This document shows positions 1 to 8,771 of a DNA stretch of 64,000 bases, piece after piece (the first letter of the stretch is position 1; the number at the start of each line of letters is the position of its first letter). A model generated the notes under the pieces. The model was not told the origin of the DNA. It searched no databases and worked only from the letters and a program-made list of their open reading frames with translations. Made by a program: the position numbers and the translations under genes. Origin of the DNA: G965267425 sp965267425 (GTDB taxonomy: Bacteria; Bacteroidota; Bacteroidia; Flavobacteriales_E; Vicingaceae). Location of the stretch: NCBI GenBank assembly GCA_965267425.1, contig OZ253959.1:868001-932000 (forward strand), read 5' to 3'.

Positions 1-192
1 GCTGTATTCAATCACGTTCAGGTCTATGTTTTTAATGGCATCCAACGATACCTGTGGAGTTTCAATGTCAGGTTGACCTATGTTCAGATGATAAACAGTT
101 TTTCCTGCTTTTTTCGCTTGTTCAGCAAAGGGTACGAGTTTTCGAATAGGTGATTCAGGCATTTCCAAGCCTCTTCCGGAAATCTTAGGCAT
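1..192 (-). CDS. Pyridoxal-phosphate aminotransferase, class I/II (5' end only)
   Basis: Reading the minus strand from the ATG at 192 gives 64 codons that stay open to the window edge, so only the N-terminus is present. The start MPKISGRGLEMPESPIRKL, followed by an HLNIGQPDIETP segment, is the usual opening of the aspartate-aminotransferase-fold enzymes, where the NIGQPD-like loop lies near the substrate and cofactor pocket. These are cytosolic PLP enzymes that move amino groups between amino acids and 2-oxo acids. The catalytic lysine region is outside the window, so the exact substrate cannot be inferred. The gene points away from the DUF1573 pair only in the sense that it lies downstream of it on the same strand, 59 bp after the end of the 252-659 gene. 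Confidence 0.8.
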   Translation of the reverse strand, partial: MPKISGRGLEMPESPIRKLVPFAEQAKKAGKTVYHLNIGQPDIETPQVSLDAIKNIDLNVIEYS

Positions 193-251
193 GATCAATA
201 AGTGTTAAGAGGGCAAAAATCAGAAAAAAAAAGAAAACGCAAAACAAAGAA

Positions 252-659
252 TTACTTTGCCGTGCGAATGGCTTCTTTTGTTTCTTTGGTGGCGGCCACC
301 ACACCTTTAAAGGTTATGAATCGAACATCACCATTTGAAAGAAGTTCAATTTTCCGCTCTTGGTATCCCATTTTACCTTTTGTATCAAATGAAACAAATA
401 CGGTATCTCTTTCTGCTGGTTTAATGGGATTGCTTGGAAATTTTACCGTTGTGCATTCACACGAGGTATTGGCCTTGTTGAAAATCAGGGGTGCGTTTCC
501 AACATTGGTGAAGACATATTGAAGTTCGATAGGTGTGCCTTCATTCACCTTTTTAAATTTCATCACATCTTTCTCAAATTCAATTACCGGGGATTGAGAA
601 AATACAGTGCCTGTCGATAGTATTATCAACAGGCACAATATATGATTGAATTTTTTCAC
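252..659 (-). CDS. DUF1573 family secreted protein
   Basis: This 135-residue protein has a signal peptide (residues 1-21, ending TVFSQ) and one DUF1573 domain, an immunoglobulin-like beta-sandwich common in Bacteroidota periplasmic and outer-membrane proteins. The family hallmark is visible as FTNVGNAPLIFNKANTSCEC followed by a PIKP turn. The molecular function of DUF1573 is not established. The only matching start is a GTG at 659, because no ATG occurs before the signal peptide. It begins 4 bp after the stop of the second DUF1573 gene at 664-1140, so the two are almost certainly co-transcribed and translationally close. It is the most diverged of the three copies in the window, with CEC in place of the CGC seen in the other two. 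Confidence 0.82.
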   Translation of the reverse strand: MKKFNHILCLLIILSTGTVFSQSPVIEFEKDVMKFKKVNEGTPIELQYVFTNVGNAPLIFNKANTSCECTTVKFPSNPIKPAERDTVFVSFDTKGKMGYQERKIELLSNGDVRFITFKGVVAATKETKEAIRTAK

Positions 660-663
660 TGAC

Positions 664-1140
664 TTAGTTTGCTACTGGAGCAGCAGCAGGTATTTCCTTT
701 TCAGGAGAAGTTTTTGGTTGAGTAACATTTCCTTTGATACGCAAAACTTTGGTTGCGGTCTTAGCATTCGAAGTAATTGTTACTGATTTATTGATAGGTC
801 CTAGCCTTTTTGTATCATACTTTACTTTGATAACACCTTTTTCACCTGGCTTAATAGGTTCTTTTGGCCATGTTGGAACCGTACATCCGCAACTTCCGCG
901 TGCATTTGAAATAATCAATGGTTCTTTACCTGTATTCGTAAAATGAAATTCACGTACACCATTTGCACCTTGCTGGATATTACCGTAGTCAATCACTTCT
1001 TTTTCAAATGCGATATCCGCAGCATTTGGATTCTCAACTTGTATCGCCTGTGTGGCTGTGCTTCCTTGCGCCATAACAGATGTGCTTAAGAATGGAGCTG
1101 CTACAAGACTCAATACAAAAAATACTTTTTTCATGTTCAT
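664..1140 (-). CDS. DUF1573 family secreted protein
   Basis: This 158-residue protein has an N-terminal signal peptide (MKKVFFVLSLVAAPFL, cleaved near VMAQ) and one DUF1573 domain over about residues 40-140. It contains the motif FTNTGKEPLIISNARGSCGC followed by PIKPGEKG, which is almost identical to the protein at 20217-20750. The tail (about 140-158) is rich in Pro, Ala and Glu. Two in-frame ATGs, at 1140 and 1134, are possible starts. The gene reads first in a two-gene unit with the DUF1573 gene at 252-659. Export to the periplasm or outer surface is likely from the signal peptide. The role is unknown. Confidence 0.85.
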   Translation of the reverse strand: MNMKKVFFVLSLVAAPFLSTSVMAQGSTATQAIQVENPNAADIAFEKEVIDYGNIQQGANGVREFHFTNTGKEPLIISNARGSCGCTVPTWPKEPIKPGEKGVIKVKYDTKRLGPINKSVTITSNAKTATKVLRIKGNVTQPKTSPEKEIPAAAPVAN

Positions 1141-1261
1141 TAGCTTTTTTATTACCTGTCCAACAAACTTAATGATTTTTAGATCCGGTCAAATGCTTTT
1201 AACAAATCTTTAACACATCAAAGCTTCCTTAAAAGCACCACTATTTTCTTTTGAATATTCA

Positions 1262-1269
1262 TAAATTTG
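1262..1269 (+). promoter_or_regulatory. Bacteroidota -7 promoter element before valS
   Basis: TAAATTTG matches the Bacteroidota -7 consensus TAnnTTTG. No TTTG lies at the usual 19-21 bp spacing upstream, so the -33 box is weak. The element contains the TTG at 1267 that could otherwise be taken as the valS start, which supports starting valS at the ATG at 1291. Confidence 0.5.
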
Positions 1270-1290
1270 CCCTTCCAAAATGGAGATGTG

Positions 1291-3915
1291 ATGAATGATC
1301 CTAAAAAGTACAGTGCAAAAGACATAGAAGGAATTTGGTATCAAAAATGGATGGACCATAATTTGTTTCGTTCTGTTCCAGACAATCGAGAGCCTTATAC
1401 CATTGTCATTCCCCCTCCTAATGTGACTGGTCGGCTGCACATGGGTCATATGCTCAACAATACCATTCAGGATGTATTGATACGAAGGGCCAGAATGATG
1501 GGGAAAAATGCATGTTGGGTTCCGGGTATGGATCATGCGTCAATTGCGACAGAAGCGAAAGTTGTTGACAAGTTGAAATCAGAAGGCATTGATAAAACTT
1601 CGATTTCAAGAGATGAATTTTTGGAACATGCCTGGGAATGGAAGGAGAAACATGGAGGCATCATATTGGAGCAACTAAAAAAGCTAGGTGCTTCTTGTGA
1701 TTGGGAAAGAACTCGATTTACCATGGAACCGGAGCTTTCTGATTCCGTAATTAAGGTCTTCAATGATTTGTATGAGAAGGGATTGATATATCGTGGAGTT
1801 CGAATGATAAATTGGGATCCTTCTGCCAAAACAGCACTTTCTGATGAGGAAGTTTATCATGAAGAAGTTCAATCCAAACTCTATTATGTAAACTACGCCA
1901 TTGAGGGGTCAGAAGAAACAGTGACCATTGCGACTACGAGACCTGAAACTATTTTGGGTGATACTGCTATATGCATTAACCCCAATGATAAAAGATATGC
2001 TCACTTAAAGGGGAAAAAAGCGATTGTTCCTATGATCAATCGACAGATTCCTATTATTCAGGATGATTATGTAGATATGGAATTCGGTACTGGATGCCTT
2101 AAAGTTACTCCGGCTCATGACATCAATGATTATGAATTGGGCATCAAGCATGATCTGGAATCCATTGACATACTGACTGAAGACGGAACGCTAAACGAGG
2201 CAGCACAACTTTTTGTTGGAACGGATAGGTTTGAGGCAAGAGAATTGGTTGTGAAACAATTGGAAGTTGATGGCCAATTGGTGAAAGTTGAGGATTTAAC
2301 CAACAAGGTTGGATTTTCAGAGCGAACCAAAGTAATAATAGAACCCAGATTGTCTCTTCAATGGTTTTTGAAAATGGAGGAGTTGGCAAAACCTGCATTG
2401 GATCATGTTATGAATGACGACATTACTTTTCATCCTGCCAAGTTTAAGAATACCTATAAACATTGGATGGAAAACATACGAGATTGGTGCGTGTCCAGGC
2501 AGTTGTGGTGGGGACACAGAATCCCTGCTTGGTATTATGGTGCAGGAATTAATGATTTTGTAGTTGCTACTTCAGAAGTACTGGCGATAGAGAAAATCAA
2601 AGAGAAAACGGGAAAGGACATTGGGAAAGGAGACATCCGACAAGACGAAGATGTGCTGGATACCTGGTTTTCATCTTGGTTGTGGCCCATTTCTGTTTTT
2701 AATGGAATCAATGAGCCGGATGGAGAAGAACTGGCGTATTATTATCCGACCAATGATTTGGTGACGGCGCCGGATATTATCTTTTTCTGGGTAGCCAGAA
2801 TGATCATGGCTGGATATGAATATGAAGAGAAACTACCGTTTAAGAATGTTTATTTCACTGGATTAGTGAGAGATAAACAAGGTAGAAAAATGTCAAAATC
2901 TCTAGGTAATTCACCTGATCCAATAGATTTAATGGACAATTATGGCGCCGATGGAGTTCGAATGGGTGTCTTGCTTTGTTCACCTGCAGGAAATGATCTG
3001 CCCTTTGACGAGTCCCTTTGTTTACAAGGAAGAAATTTTGCCAATAAAATCTGGAATGCATCCAGGTTGGTTAAAAGTTGGGATGTAGATGATAATCTTG
3101 ATATGCCTGAATCGTCGCAATTACATCTCAATTGGATAGAAAACAAATTTCATCAGGTATTGGCTGAAATCAATACACATCTAGAACAATTTAGAATTTC
3201 AGCTGCTTTGATGTCCATTTATCGATTGGTATGGGATGACTTTTGCTCAACTTTCCTGGAAGGTGTCAAACCCTCTTTTGGCGAAAAGATGGATGCAAAA
3301 ACCTATCGTCAAACGTTGGATATGTTTGACTTAATCCTGAAAATTATTCATCCATATATGCCTTTTGTGTCAGAAGAAATTTGGCAACAATTGGAGCAAA
3401 GAGATGAAAACACCTTCTTGATGACAGCTGATTGGCCGGAACAAAAATCGTGGGATGAACAATTGTTGCGTGAAATTGAGTTGAGCAAGGAAATTGTTTC
3501 CGGAATTAGAACATATCGAACTAAATACGGCGTTGCCAATAAAGAACAAGTTTCACTTTTTATCAAAGGTGAAGGATATGTGGCTGGAAGTATGGAACCA
3601 TTTATTTCAAAGCAAGCCAATACGGAAAGTATTGACTATTCCAGCGAGGCTCCAGAAGGATCCTACTCCTTTATGTCAGACACGTTGGAGTGTTTTGTTC
3701 CCATGTCTATAGCAATTGATATTGACGCTGAAAAGGATAAGCTACAAAAAGAGATTGCCTATTTTCAGGGATTTTTAGCATCTGTGGATAAGAAATTGAG
3801 CAATGAACGCTTTGTGCAAAATGCACCGGAAAAGGTGGTGGCCATAGAAAAAGACAAGAAGGCCGATGCCGAAGCTAAAATCAAAGCACTTTCTGCACAG
3901 TTGGAAAAACTTTAA
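1291..3915 (+). CDS. valS: Valine--tRNA ligase
   Basis: This cytosolic class I aminoacyl-tRNA synthetase attaches valine to tRNA-Val and edits mischarged threonine. The class I signatures are present: HMGH at residues 50-53 (after PPPNVTGRL) and KMSKS at 533-537. The connective-peptide editing domain lies between them, the anticodon-binding domain follows, and a C-terminal coiled-coil arm (about 805-874, rich in Lys and Glu) closes the protein. The 874-residue length is normal for the family. I chose the ATG at 1291 because GGAG sits 8 bp upstream. The longer reading from the TTG at 1267 would start inside the -7 promoter element. The 3' end overlaps the convergent gene at 3912 by 4 bp. Confidence 0.97.
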   Translation: MNDPKKYSAKDIEGIWYQKWMDHNLFRSVPDNREPYTIVIPPPNVTGRLHMGHMLNNTIQDVLIRRARMMGKNACWVPGMDHASIATEAKVVDKLKSEGIDKTSISRDEFLEHAWEWKEKHGGIILEQLKKLGASCDWERTRFTMEPELSDSVIKVFNDLYEKGLIYRGVRMINWDPSAKTALSDEEVYHEEVQSKLYYVNYAIEGSEETVTIATTRPETILGDTAICINPNDKRYAHLKGKKAIVPMINRQIPIIQDDYVDMEFGTGCLKVTPAHDINDYELGIKHDLESIDILTEDGTLNEAAQLFVGTDRFEARELVVKQLEVDGQLVKVEDLTNKVGFSERTKVIIEPRLSLQWFLKMEELAKPALDHVMNDDITFHPAKFKNTYKHWMENIRDWCVSRQLWWGHRIPAWYYGAGINDFVVATSEVLAIEKIKEKTGKDIGKGDIRQDEDVLDTWFSSWLWPISVFNGINEPDGEELAYYYPTNDLVTAPDIIFFWVARMIMAGYEYEEKLPFKNVYFTGLVRDKQGRKMSKSLGNSPDPIDLMDNYGADGVRMGVLLCSPAGNDLPFDESLCLQGRNFANKIWNASRLVKSWDVDDNLDMPESSQLHLNWIENKFHQVLAEINTHLEQFRISAALMSIYRLVWDDFCSTFLEGVKPSFGEKMDAKTYRQTLDMFDLILKIIHPYMPFVSEEIWQQLEQRDENTFLMTADWPEQKSWDEQLLREIELSKEIVSGIRTYRTKYGVANKEQVSLFIKGEGYVAGSMEPFISKQANTESIDYSSEAPEGSYSFMSDTLECFVPMSIAIDIDAEKDKLQKEIAYFQGFLASVDKKLSNERFVQNAPEKVVAIEKDKKADAEAKIKALSAQLEKL

Positions 3916-4670
3916 ATGTATCCCAACAACCAATAGCTGATAACACCGATCCATTCGTGCAGCAACACTTCCCAGCTTGACATAATGTGCAATTGAGGCA
4001 CAATAATAGAATTGGGTTGAAGAGAAAGGTTATCCGTCAGGTAGTCTACGGGATAAGGAATAACACTGATCCCTTCTTTTTCAAAACATCTAACGGCTCT
4101 AGGCATGTGATATGCTGAGGTGATCAGCAATATAGTCCTGTCACCAAAGTCATTTTGTTCAAGTATTTTTTTGGTAGAAACGGCATTTTCATGTGTGTTT
4201 CTGGAAGTAGCCTCCAACAGAATTTTGTCAGCCGGAAAATCAAGGGAAGTAACGAATTCAAAACCTGTTTCAGCTTCTCTGCGTTTTTGATTTAGCAACT
4301 TTCCACTTCCTCCAGAAATTAAAACTTTTTGAATTTCATCATCATAATACAATTTCATGGCGTAAAGTAACCGGTCTGCAGATTGACTGAAATTAAACTG
4401 TTCTTCGCGTTCATTATAACTGGCAAACCCGCCCAAAACAACAGCAATTTCAGCTTTCTGAATACTTTTATTTGATTGGATTTCCCAATGTGAAGCAAAA
4501 AGGTGGAAAATAAAAGGGTTTGAAAAAAAGAGCAGAGTGGCAAATGAAGCTAACAATAACCTCTTTTTGAGGACTGCATTTTTGGTAAAAAAATACCAAA
4601 CAACCATTGCTATAATCCAATTGAAAGGAGAAACAAAAAATGCTAGTACTTTTGACGCGATGAAAAACAT
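3912..4670 (-). CDS. ElyC/SanA/YdcF family (DUF218) membrane protein
   Basis: The protein has 252 residues. Two N-terminal hydrophobic helices (about 5-28 and 36-58) anchor a DUF218 domain spanning about 73-225. Family landmarks are AEIAVVLGG, VLISGGSG, the SRNTHENA motif and LITSAYHMPRA. Characterised relatives (ElyC, SanA, YdcF of E. coli) are linked to envelope integrity, but their biochemical reaction is not settled, so only a general envelope role is inferred here. The closing segment WIGVISYWLLGYI is hydrophobic. It converges on valS with a 4-bp overlap of the two coding ends. Confidence 0.8.
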   Translation of the reverse strand: MFFIASKVLAFFVSPFNWIIAMVVWYFFTKNAVLKKRLLLASFATLLFFSNPFIFHLFASHWEIQSNKSIQKAEIAVVLGGFASYNEREEQFNFSQSADRLLYAMKLYYDDEIQKVLISGGSGKLLNQKRREAETGFEFVTSLDFPADKILLEATSRNTHENAVSTKKILEQNDFGDRTILLITSAYHMPRAVRCFEKEGISVIPYPVDYLTDNLSLQPNSIIVPQLHIMSSWEVLLHEWIGVISYWLLGYI

Positions 4671-4805
4671 GACTTGAAAATTGAGAAGTGAATATCTTTA
4701 TAAATTCAGTCTATTCAAAAGGTAAAGCTTCTTAATATACTCTTAACAGTTTCTCAGCAATAATTTAATATCAATAATCGTACTTTAAACCTCAAAATAG
4801 CCTGA

Positions 4806-6881
4806 ATGCCGAAGCACAAAAATGAGATTATCAATAGAGAATTAAGCTGGCTAAGTTTTAATGACCGAGTATTGCAAGAGGCTATGGATTCATCGGTTCC
4901 TATCATAGAACGTCTCCGATTTCTTGGCATTTTCTCAAATAATCTTGATGAATTTTTTCGCGTTCGAGTGGCTACCACCAGACGAATGGCTTTAATGGGT
5001 AAAAGGGCCAGATCCATTTTACACACAGATCCAGATGAATTATTAAAGGTGATTACCAAAAAGACGTTAAAACTTCAGAAGAAGTTTGAAAAAGTCTACG
5101 CCAATATTATTCAAGAGATTGAAAAAGAGCATATCAAAATCATCAATGAAAACGAATTAGATGAAGGTCAATTGGCATTTGTGAAAAATTACTTTCAGTT
5201 GGAGGTTCAGTCCCAATTGGTGCCGGTCATGTTTGGAAAAAAAGGAAAGATGCCAACCTTGAGGGATAAGGGTATTTATTTGTCCATCAAACTCTATAAC
5301 AAAAAAGAAAAAGATCAACCTTCTTATGCGCTAATTGAAATTCCCACCGATCGACTGTCAAGGTTTTTGGTGCTGCCCAAAAAAGACAATATGAATTACA
5401 TTATACTTCTAGATGATGTAATTCGCAGTTCATTACACGAAGTATTTAGGTTATTCCAATTTGATAAAATTGAAGCCTATGCGTTCAAGATAACACGCGA
5501 TGCTGAATTGGATTTTACGGAAGATGTCAATGAAAGCATGATGAAAAAATTGGAACGAAGTGTTCAAAACAGGAAAATTGCTGAAGCTGTGAGGTTTGTT
5601 TACGATGCGAAGATGCCACAGGATTTACTTGACTTTGTTTTACGAGGAAATAAAATCAAAAAAATTGATTCGATAATTCCTGGAGGTCGTTATCACAACT
5701 TCAAGGATTTCATCAATTTCCCAAACATTGGAGCGTCTAATTTGATGTTTCGGAAAATTTCTTCCTTTCCACATCCGGCAGGGGTGAACAAAGTCAGTTT
5801 ATTATCGGAAATTTTCAAAAAAGACATTTTACTCTATTATCCCTATCATTCTTTTGATTTCGTTATCGATGTGTTGCGGGAATCTGCCATAGATCCTGAT
5901 GTTGTTTCCATCAAGATTAACATTTACAGAGTTGCCAATAATTCAAAAATCATTAATGCGCTCATCAATGCAGCTAGAAATGGCAAGTCTGTAACGGCCG
6001 TTATTGAACTGCAAGCCAGATTTGATGAGGAGCGAAACATCCATTGGTCAAACATTTTACAGGAAGAAGGGGTGAGAGTTATTTCGGGAGTGCCTGGATT
6101 GAAAGTGCATTCTAAACTCATCTTGATCAAAAAGAAAGTAAGAGGAGGGTACAAGTATATCAGTCACATCGGTACTGGTAACTTCCATGAGGGAACTGCC
6201 AAACTGTATACAGATGCATCTTTGTTTACCGCAAATCGGAACATTTGTGCCGAAGTACAAAAGATTTTCACCTTTGTAAAAGACAATTATAGGAGAACTA
6301 CGTATAGGTCATTGTTTGTCTCTCCGACCAATACAAGAAGGAATTTTATCAATTTAATAGACTACGAAATAACGCAGGCTAAAAAAGAAAAACAGGCATA
6401 TATATATGTGAAGCTCAATAACTTGACAGATGATGAGCTCATTAAAAAATTATATGAAGCAAGTCAAGCCGGAGTGATAATTAAAATGATCATTCGAGGG
6501 ATTTGCACATTGATTCCAGGAGTGAAAGGCATGAGCGAAAACATTGAAGTGATAAGTATTGTTGATCGCTTTTTGGAACACTCAAGACTCTTTATATTTT
6601 GCCATTCCGGAAAGGAAAAGACATACTTGTCTTCGGCGGATTGGATGAATAGGAACCTGGATCGTCGATTGGAAGTTACTGCACCAATTTTGGATGCTGA
6701 CATAAAAAACGATATACTTGAGATCTTCAAAATTCAGTTTGCAGATAACATGAAAAGCAGAAATATAGATCGAGAAGGTGTGAATGCCTACGTTACATCA
6801 AACAAAAAAGAAGTACGCTCACAAATTAGCTTATACAAGTACTTCAAGAAAAAAGCAACTGATCAGGAAGACGAATCTTAG
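4806..6881 (+). CDS. ppk1: Polyphosphate kinase 1
   Basis: PPK1 reversibly transfers the terminal phosphate of ATP to inorganic polyphosphate and passes through a phosphohistidine intermediate. The 691-residue protein starts with the family N-terminal domain (NRELSWLSFNDRVLQEA, then SNNLDEFFRVR). The catalytic domain holds H435 in GLKVHSKLIL, the same position number as the autophosphorylated histidine of the E. coli enzyme. The second conserved histidine is H600, in FIFCHSGKEK, just before SSADWMNRNLDRRLE. The exopolyphosphatase-like gene follows after 8 bp on the same strand, so synthesis and breakdown of polyphosphate are probably co-expressed. Confidence 0.96.
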   Translation: MPKHKNEIINRELSWLSFNDRVLQEAMDSSVPIIERLRFLGIFSNNLDEFFRVRVATTRRMALMGKRARSILHTDPDELLKVITKKTLKLQKKFEKVYANIIQEIEKEHIKIINENELDEGQLAFVKNYFQLEVQSQLVPVMFGKKGKMPTLRDKGIYLSIKLYNKKEKDQPSYALIEIPTDRLSRFLVLPKKDNMNYIILLDDVIRSSLHEVFRLFQFDKIEAYAFKITRDAELDFTEDVNESMMKKLERSVQNRKIAEAVRFVYDAKMPQDLLDFVLRGNKIKKIDSIIPGGRYHNFKDFINFPNIGASNLMFRKISSFPHPAGVNKVSLLSEIFKKDILLYYPYHSFDFVIDVLRESAIDPDVVSIKINIYRVANNSKIINALINAARNGKSVTAVIELQARFDEERNIHWSNILQEEGVRVISGVPGLKVHSKLILIKKKVRGGYKYISHIGTGNFHEGTAKLYTDASLFTANRNICAEVQKIFTFVKDNYRRTTYRSLFVSPTNTRRNFINLIDYEITQAKKEKQAYIYVKLNNLTDDELIKKLYEASQAGVIIKMIIRGICTLIPGVKGMSENIEVISIVDRFLEHSRLFIFCHSGKEKTYLSSADWMNRNLDRRLEVTAPILDADIKNDILEIFKIQFADNMKSRNIDREGVNAYVTSNKKEVRSQISLYKYFKKKATDQEDES

Positions 6882-6889
6882 GTTTTGTT

Positions 6890-7771
6890 GTGAAAATTGC
6901 GGCCATTGATATCGGTTCCAATGCCATTCGGTTATTGATCAAAGAATTTCCTATGGGGAAGAATGTGGTGTCCAATAAACTACTCATGGTGAGACTACCT
7001 GTGCGCATGGGTGAGGAGGTGTTTATGACCGGGGAATTTAGTTCAGAACGGATAGATCTGTTAACGGAGGGTATTCAGGCGTTTTCATCTATTTTGAAAG
7101 TATATAAACCCGATGCGTTTCGGGTATGCGCCACTTCAGCATTTCGTGAAGCTTCAAATCGAGATAAAGTAATCAAGAAAATTCACAAGCAAACGGGACT
7201 TCGTATTGAGGTAATTTCGGGAGAAGAAGAAGCAAGTTTGATATATGGAAATATTTTTGCCGAAGAAGACTACGTTGACAAAACTATTTTGTCTATTGAC
7301 ATTGGAGGAGGTAGTACTGAAATGGCTTTTTTCCATAAAGGTGAGCCTGTGATGTCCAAGTCATTTAATATTGGTACGTTGCGGATCAAACATGACATTG
7401 TTGAACACAAAAGTTGGGAAATGGCGGAAGAGTGGTTAAAAGCTGTTCGGGGTAAGTTTGATGTAGATTTTGCAGTGAGTAGTGGAGGAACGGTTCGGAA
7501 ATTGTGTAAAATGGCAGATTCGGGTAATTCAATGCTTGGAATCAATGAAATAAGAGAAATATTCTGGTACCTCAAAGGGTTTTCGTTGAAAGAGAAAATT
7601 GAAATTCTGAAATTGGGAGAAGACCGGGCAGACGTCATTTCTCCTGCTGGAGAAATATTGCTTCGAATGATGGAGCTCTCGAAAGTTGAAAAGGTAACCA
7701 GTCCTAAGTTGGGATTGGCAGATGGAATTATTCGTCAACTCTATCTGGACAGGGAAGGGTTAATCTTTTGA
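6890..7771 (+). CDS. Exopolyphosphatase / pppGpp phosphohydrolase family (Ppx/GppA)
   Basis: The 293-residue protein has the actin-like ASKHA fold of the Ppx/GppA family. The first phosphate loop is AAIDIGSNAIRLLI at residues 3-16, and the second is LSIDIGGGSTEMAFF. The family removes the terminal phosphate from polyphosphate chains or hydrolyses pppGpp, and the sequence alone does not say which. It is the short form, lacking the C-terminal HD-like domain of E. coli Ppx. The start is a GTG at 6890, 8 bp after the ppk1 stop, so it forms an operon with ppk1. Its 3' end overlaps the convergent FkbM gene by 12 bp. Confidence 0.88.
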   Translation: MKIAAIDIGSNAIRLLIKEFPMGKNVVSNKLLMVRLPVRMGEEVFMTGEFSSERIDLLTEGIQAFSSILKVYKPDAFRVCATSAFREASNRDKVIKKIHKQTGLRIEVISGEEEASLIYGNIFAEEDYVDKTILSIDIGGGSTEMAFFHKGEPVMSKSFNIGTLRIKHDIVEHKSWEMAEEWLKAVRGKFDVDFAVSSGGTVRKLCKMADSGNSMLGINEIREIFWYLKGFSLKEKIEILKLGEDRADVISPAGEILLRMMELSKVEKVTSPKLGLADGIIRQLYLDREGLIF

Positions 7772-8488
7772 ATAGGCAATAAAATAATACTCATCACCTT
7801 TATTGAAGTAGTTATTGAGCAATTCCAATGACAACGATCTTGAGGAATTAAGCCAACCGCTAAGCGTATTTAATTCCATTCCATTATTTTTAAAGAATTC
7901 ATAAATCATTTCGGCCGTAGTGCCATAATGATCGGCTGCTCCTTTTCCAAATTCAAAAAGGATGAAAGGGTGGCATCGATTGATGGTCTTTTGAGCACCC
8001 TCTAACACCTGCAATTCAGCCCCTTCTACATCGATTTTGATAAAATCAACTCGCTCATGTTCACCAATCAATGAGTCAAGCAACTCCGTTTGAACCGTGA
8101 TTTGTTCAATCACAGCATTTTTCCCGTCGTAATTTCTTTCTTTGAATCCACTATAGGCAGGAAAATTGGTGACATGTTGAAAAGACAGTTCTCCTTTTTG
8201 ATTGCTCAATGCCAATTGATAAATGGTATGATGGTTACCATATTTATCTTGCAAGGATTCATACATTTCTGGAATGGGTTCAAATCCCATGTGACTTCCA
8301 TTTGGAGCGTATTGAATCATCATGTCCATAAATTCACCTTTATGGCATCCTACATCTATGCAATTAGCATTTGGGTTTAATACTTTTTTGAGAATTTGTT
8401 TTGACGCTCTATCGTATTTTATGTTTTTGGTCAATGCCAAAGGACTCAACAATGCGATTTTTCTCAATACGTCTTTCATCTTCTTCAT
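7760..8488 (-). CDS. FkbM family methyltransferase
   Basis: The 242-residue protein is a class I SAM-dependent methyltransferase of the FkbM family. The SAM-binding motif is NCIDVGCHKGEF at about residues 42-53, and the later FIKIDVEGAELQVLEG block is diagnostic for FkbM enzymes. These usually O-methylate sugars or small natural products. No signal peptide is seen, so it should be cytosolic. There is no sugar cluster next to it, and the substrate is unknown. Two ATG codons, at 8488 and 8479, are possible starts (MKKMKDV). Confidence 0.88.
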   Translation of the reverse strand: MKKMKDVLRKIALLSPLALTKNIKYDRASKQILKKVLNPNANCIDVGCHKGEFMDMMIQYAPNGSHMGFEPIPEMYESLQDKYGNHHTIYQLALSNQKGELSFQHVTNFPAYSGFKERNYDGKNAVIEQITVQTELLDSLIGEHERVDFIKIDVEGAELQVLEGAQKTINRCHPFILFEFGKGAADHYGTTAEMIYEFFKNNGMELNTLSGWLNSSRSLSLELLNNYFNKGDEYYFIAYSKD

Positions 8489-8771
8489 TCATTATCCTTG
8501 AATACGTTCAACAAGCAAGAGCGGCACTTTTGTTGTTGGATGACGTCCATCCTTTACCCAAAGTTATGATGGGTTGCTTTCTGTAATAAATATTGGCATT
8601 TAATGCGCATAAATTTATACAATAATCATAAACCCATGCAATTGAAAAATCCTGATGTAAATGGTCAATTTCTCAATTTAGGGCAGATATTAAGTATTAT
8701 CTGGGTTTTTAGAATTAAGGGATTTACTTAATAAAATCTGCGATCAGATATTCAGATTTGTGCGTAATAAA

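Noticed and set aside
202..522. Open frame of 106 codons on the plus strand
   Set aside because: It is antisense to the DUF1573 gene at 252-659, has no domain or signal, and is a shadow of that coding frame. The same holds for the many other long frames that overlap clear genes.
1267..1290. TTG start for valS
   Set aside because: The TTG lies inside the TAAATTTG -7 promoter element, and the ATG at 1291 has a GGAG ribosome-binding site.
8401..8586. Frame of 61 codons on the plus strand before the RHS-like orphan, considered as an immunity gene
   Set aside because: It overlaps the FkbM start region on the opposite strand and has no similarity to immunity proteins; it is a shadow frame.
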